Below, piece by piece: positions 62,001-64,000 of a stretch of 64,000 bases of DNA; the stretch's first letter is position 1; every line of letters begins with the position of its first letter. The DNA comes from Litoditis marina (Eukaryota > Nematoda > Chromadorea > Rhabditida > Rhabditidae), in assembly GCA_964036275.1 (NCBI GenBank), contig OZ038436.1, positions 13,419,904-13,483,903 on the forward strand. The letters are read 5' to 3'. The translations under genes were made by a program, and so were the position numbers. The notes under the pieces are model-generated. The model was not told the origin of the DNA, did not search any database, and worked only from the letters and a program-made list of their open reading frames with translations.

Positions 62001-63264
62001 CCGGAGATAATTTCCTCTCTGTCCGCAAACACCAGGGGATTGTCCGTGGCTGAGTTCATTTCGGTGGTCAGAACCCCACGTACGAACTCTATCGTGTCAT
62101 GTACGATACCGTGCACCTGTAATCGATATGCATGTTTATAGCAGAGCATATTTACACCGTACCTTCTGAATAAGCTTTTATATTTAGGTTCTTATAAAGA
62201 CCAAGTATTGCACGTTACCTATATTAGCTAATCTGAATTACACAGAAAGGGAAGGCAGAACAATTCGTTATTTTTTCATCTGTTTTGCTGAACTGCTAAT
62301 TGTTAGATTATGAAGATGTATGTCATATATAGTGTGAAAATTTACAAAATATCCCCATTGAAAAATGAAGCATTTGTATGTTTATGCTCAAAGCTACGTT
62401 CGCTAATAGATCTTGTAGGAATCTTTACCTGTGGTACACATCTCATAGTGTAGGCATCTTGAACCTTGTTACAGTTTCGGTGCGATTCTGAAATAGCGAA
62501 GAATTAACTTACATTCAATTCAGTACTTCTTGAGAAATCCCAAAACAGGATGTATTACGTCGTTCCTACGTAAACGCTAGCTAGGTACAATTCTACACTT
62601 CGAAAACCCTTCTAAGATGAGAAGTTCTAGATTTGTATGATGACAAAAAACTTCTGTTTTGGTTAGATTTTATGATGACAAAAAACTTATGTTCGGAAAA
62701 CTATCAAATTTTGAGGTAAATTTGACGCACCTGCTATTTGTGATGGATTTGCCTCGGAATGGAGCAATGATCTGAGACGGAGGGCGGACAACATTTGACC
62801 CTTGTGTGGACGGATACGGTGGATGTCTGCAAATTGAAAAATAAACATAGGCTTTTCAAGTTTAGCTGTTTTAGATGAAAAGCGAAAACGATCTTTAAGT
62901 GATGATAACGCATGTTGATTTGATCATTGACGCAGGTTTTGGAGCACCCCGCTTATGCATTTCGTTTCCTTTAAGTTAGCACGTCTATAAATAAACTACT
63001 GCCAGCTTAATAAGGAACTTGCATTCCATTGTAAACGCATTGAACATGGGTATCACTTTTCACTTGAAGAATCAAATTTCAGATGGTGTTCTATGATTTA
63101 TTTTTCATCTTGTGGCGGAAATGAAACTATTTGCTACAACCTAAAACAATTTAAAATGATAAACTTACCAATATCGAATGCTCTTGTAGTTCCCTTGAGG
63201 ACCTCCAAAGACAATGCTGCGATAATGTCTGCTTGTCTGGCTATGTTGTGAGCTCTTTCTAGGG
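59041..63264 (-). CDS. haly-1: Histidine ammonia-lyase (histidase), C-terminal half, partial
   Basis: Histidase deaminates L-histidine to urocanate, the first step of histidine catabolism. Exons in reading order: 63169-63264, 62731-62826, 62429-62487, 61970-62116, 61396-61561, 60953-61087, 60637-60716, 59589-59687, 59041-59184; 1022 nt, stop TAA at 59041-59043. Recognisable blocks: [39 protein letters not shown] (Gln/Tyr/Arg that in bacterial HAL contact substrate), [53 protein letters not shown] (the Glu here corresponds to the catalytic Glu of HAL) and [18 protein letters not shown]. The Ala-Ser-Gly triad that forms the MIO cofactor is encoded upstream, beyond 64000. The donor of the fifth exon (G|GTCGGT) is unusual. 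The gene converges on the SLC17 gene with about 0.5 kb between stop codons. Confidence 0.96.
59768..59844. repeat. Mini-MITE family E, copy 5, abutting the histidase fold-back
   Basis: GTGTTTGTTGTATTTTGATC and GGGACCAAACTACAAACACA are inverted repeats. The right end runs straight into the GGAATAGGACCAGATACACC start of the fold-back at 59843, so the two may be one composite element. Confidence 0.6.
59843..60390. repeat. About 550-bp fold-back element in a histidase intron
   Basis: Arms of roughly 250 bp: left begins GACCAGATACACCGTATAGG and right ends CCTATACGGTGTA. Inside, AGGCTTGTCGGCACCTA pairs with TAGGTGCCGACAAGCCT, and both arms consist of degenerate 20-25-bp units of the type CACCTATTTTAGGC / GCCTAAAATAGGTG. 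The loop is about 60115-60135. The whole element lies between the exons at 60637 and 59687. Confidence 0.8.
61602..61727. repeat. MITE family B, copy 4, in the histidase gene
   Basis: Best-preserved copy: TTAAAGAAGGACGATTATGT at the left and ACATAATCGTCCTTCTTTAA at the right are exact reverse complements. The inner stem TTTAAACTGCGATTG / TTGCAGTTTAG is present. TTAA ends suggest a piggyBac-like TTAA target (inference). Located in the intron before the exon at 61396-61561. Confidence 0.8.
61755..61955. repeat. Diverged relative of fold-back family C
   Basis: Contains GCAAGCAATCCGCCGCGAG, several CTCATGAGA repeats and a central ATACAACATT...TCTACAAC region, but lacks the clean terminal repeat at the right. 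It lies in the same histidase intron as the family B copy at 61602 and reaches to within about 15 bp of the exon that ends at 61970. Confidence 0.5.
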
Positions 63265-63311
63265 CTGAAATTTACTTATATAAAACAATGTGATTAAGGT
63301 TAAGGATTAAG

Positions 63312-63597
63312 CTTAATTAACATGTGAATTCTATATCTAACTGGGTTTTTAGGTAACCTAACCCTTTTTTGGTAACCTGTTTTTTAGGTTACCTCAGTAG
63401 GTAACCGGTTGGTAACCTTAAATGAAAAACCGGTTACCTGTTTTTCTAACGCAAAATGTGGTTTTTACCGTTAGTTGGAACGGTAACCGGATTTTAGTTT
63501 CAGGTTACTCACCAAGGTAAACTCAAAAATAGGTTACCAAAAAAGGGTTAGGTTACCTAAAAACCCGGTTAGTTGTAGAATTGGCCTAATTAACATG
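63312..63597. repeat. Fold-back element of GGTAACC units in the histidase 5' intron
   Basis: Outer arms 63312-63378 and 63531-63597 are inverted repeats from TTAATTAACATG to AACCTAACCCTTTTTTGGTA. The interior is built from repeated GGTAACC / GGTTACC and ACCGGTT motifs that pair further. Confidence 0.75.
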
Positions 63598-64000
63598 ATG
63601 TTTAAAAAGTCCAATTCGCCCTAGGAGAAGACTATCATAGCCCGCTCCCGCTCTCTTCCTTGCATGTGCGCCTTGGCCTACTGCTTGTGCGCGCTGCACC
63701 GCTCAAGCGTGCCAGGTTCGATCCCGCCGGCAGCCGTTTGGTTTGCAAAGTGTTACATTGGTCTTTATGATGATATTTACTCAGCTCACTCTGAAGCATC
63801 ATGAGGATTTGATCTATTCCTGAAAGAACAATACATTTTTCTCCATAATTTTTGCAATACAAAAAACATTTCAGTTTGTATTGTTTTCATAATTTTAGAT
63901 GACGCTATCATATTCCAAATACTATATCGCAATGCGACTATATTAGTACCTTATACGAAGCTAAATATTAGAGTTTTCTCAAAATGGAGTTAATGAACCC

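Noticed and set aside
63667..63735. tRNA-like A box (TGGCCTACTGC) and B box (GGTTCGATCCC) at 63674 and 63715
   Set aside because: The spacing is plausible, but neither the acceptor nor the T stem pairs. At most a decayed tRNA-derived SINE fragment.
63776..63830. Possible histidase exon (DQILMMLQSELS) after a TTTCAG acceptor
   Set aside because: It does not match the protein expected before [10 protein letters not shown], and its frame does not supply the needed phase or the GLALINGTQ block.
1..64000. Search for CRISPR arrays, bacterial operons, phage or toxin systems
   Set aside because: The window is eukaryotic with spliced genes. The repeats are microsatellites and MITE-like elements, with no regularly spaced arrays with unique spacers.

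Overview
The window is an AT-rich segment of an invertebrate nuclear genome, almost certainly a nematode of the Caenorhabditis/rhabditid kind. The protein-coding exons are short and spliced, most acceptors end in TTTCAG-like signals, and the encoded proteins resemble nematode UNC-53, an SLC17 transporter and histidine ammonia-lyase. I cannot name the species. I assembled the gene models by hand from splice signals, reading-frame phase and remembered protein families. Every junction given keeps the reading frame, but no alignment or RNA evidence was available.

Layout. (1) 48634 down to 216, minus strand: the 5' two thirds of an unc-53 / neuron navigator (NAV) gene, 29 coding exons and 1026 codons in the window, continuing past the left edge. 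The exons encode a calponin-homology domain, a long Ser/Pro-rich linker and the start of the coiled-coil region; the AAA ATPase end is off the window. Introns are large (up to about 7.5 kb) and hold most of the repeats. (2) 48648-51697: intergenic region, probably shared by two divergent genes. (3) 51698-58533, plus strand: a complete 14-exon, 528-residue SLC17-family transporter gene. (4) 59041-63264, minus strand: the last nine exons of histidine ammonia-lyase, convergent with the SLC17 gene; its 5' half lies beyond 64000.

Between exons the sequence is dominated by GA/CT low-complexity tracts, several G (or C) runs of 16-18, minisatellites and at least six families of short inverted-repeat (MITE or fold-back) elements. 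Several families have copies in more than one gene. No transposase, rRNA, convincing tRNA, CRISPR or prokaryotic system is present. The three genes have unrelated jobs: cytoskeletal guidance of cell and axon migration, anion transport, and histidine breakdown. I see no operon among them. The most interesting material is the non-coding layer: fold-back elements inside introns, one of them lying next to the first unc-53 splice donor, a strand-biased CT/GA landscape, and possible alternative splicing in unc-53.
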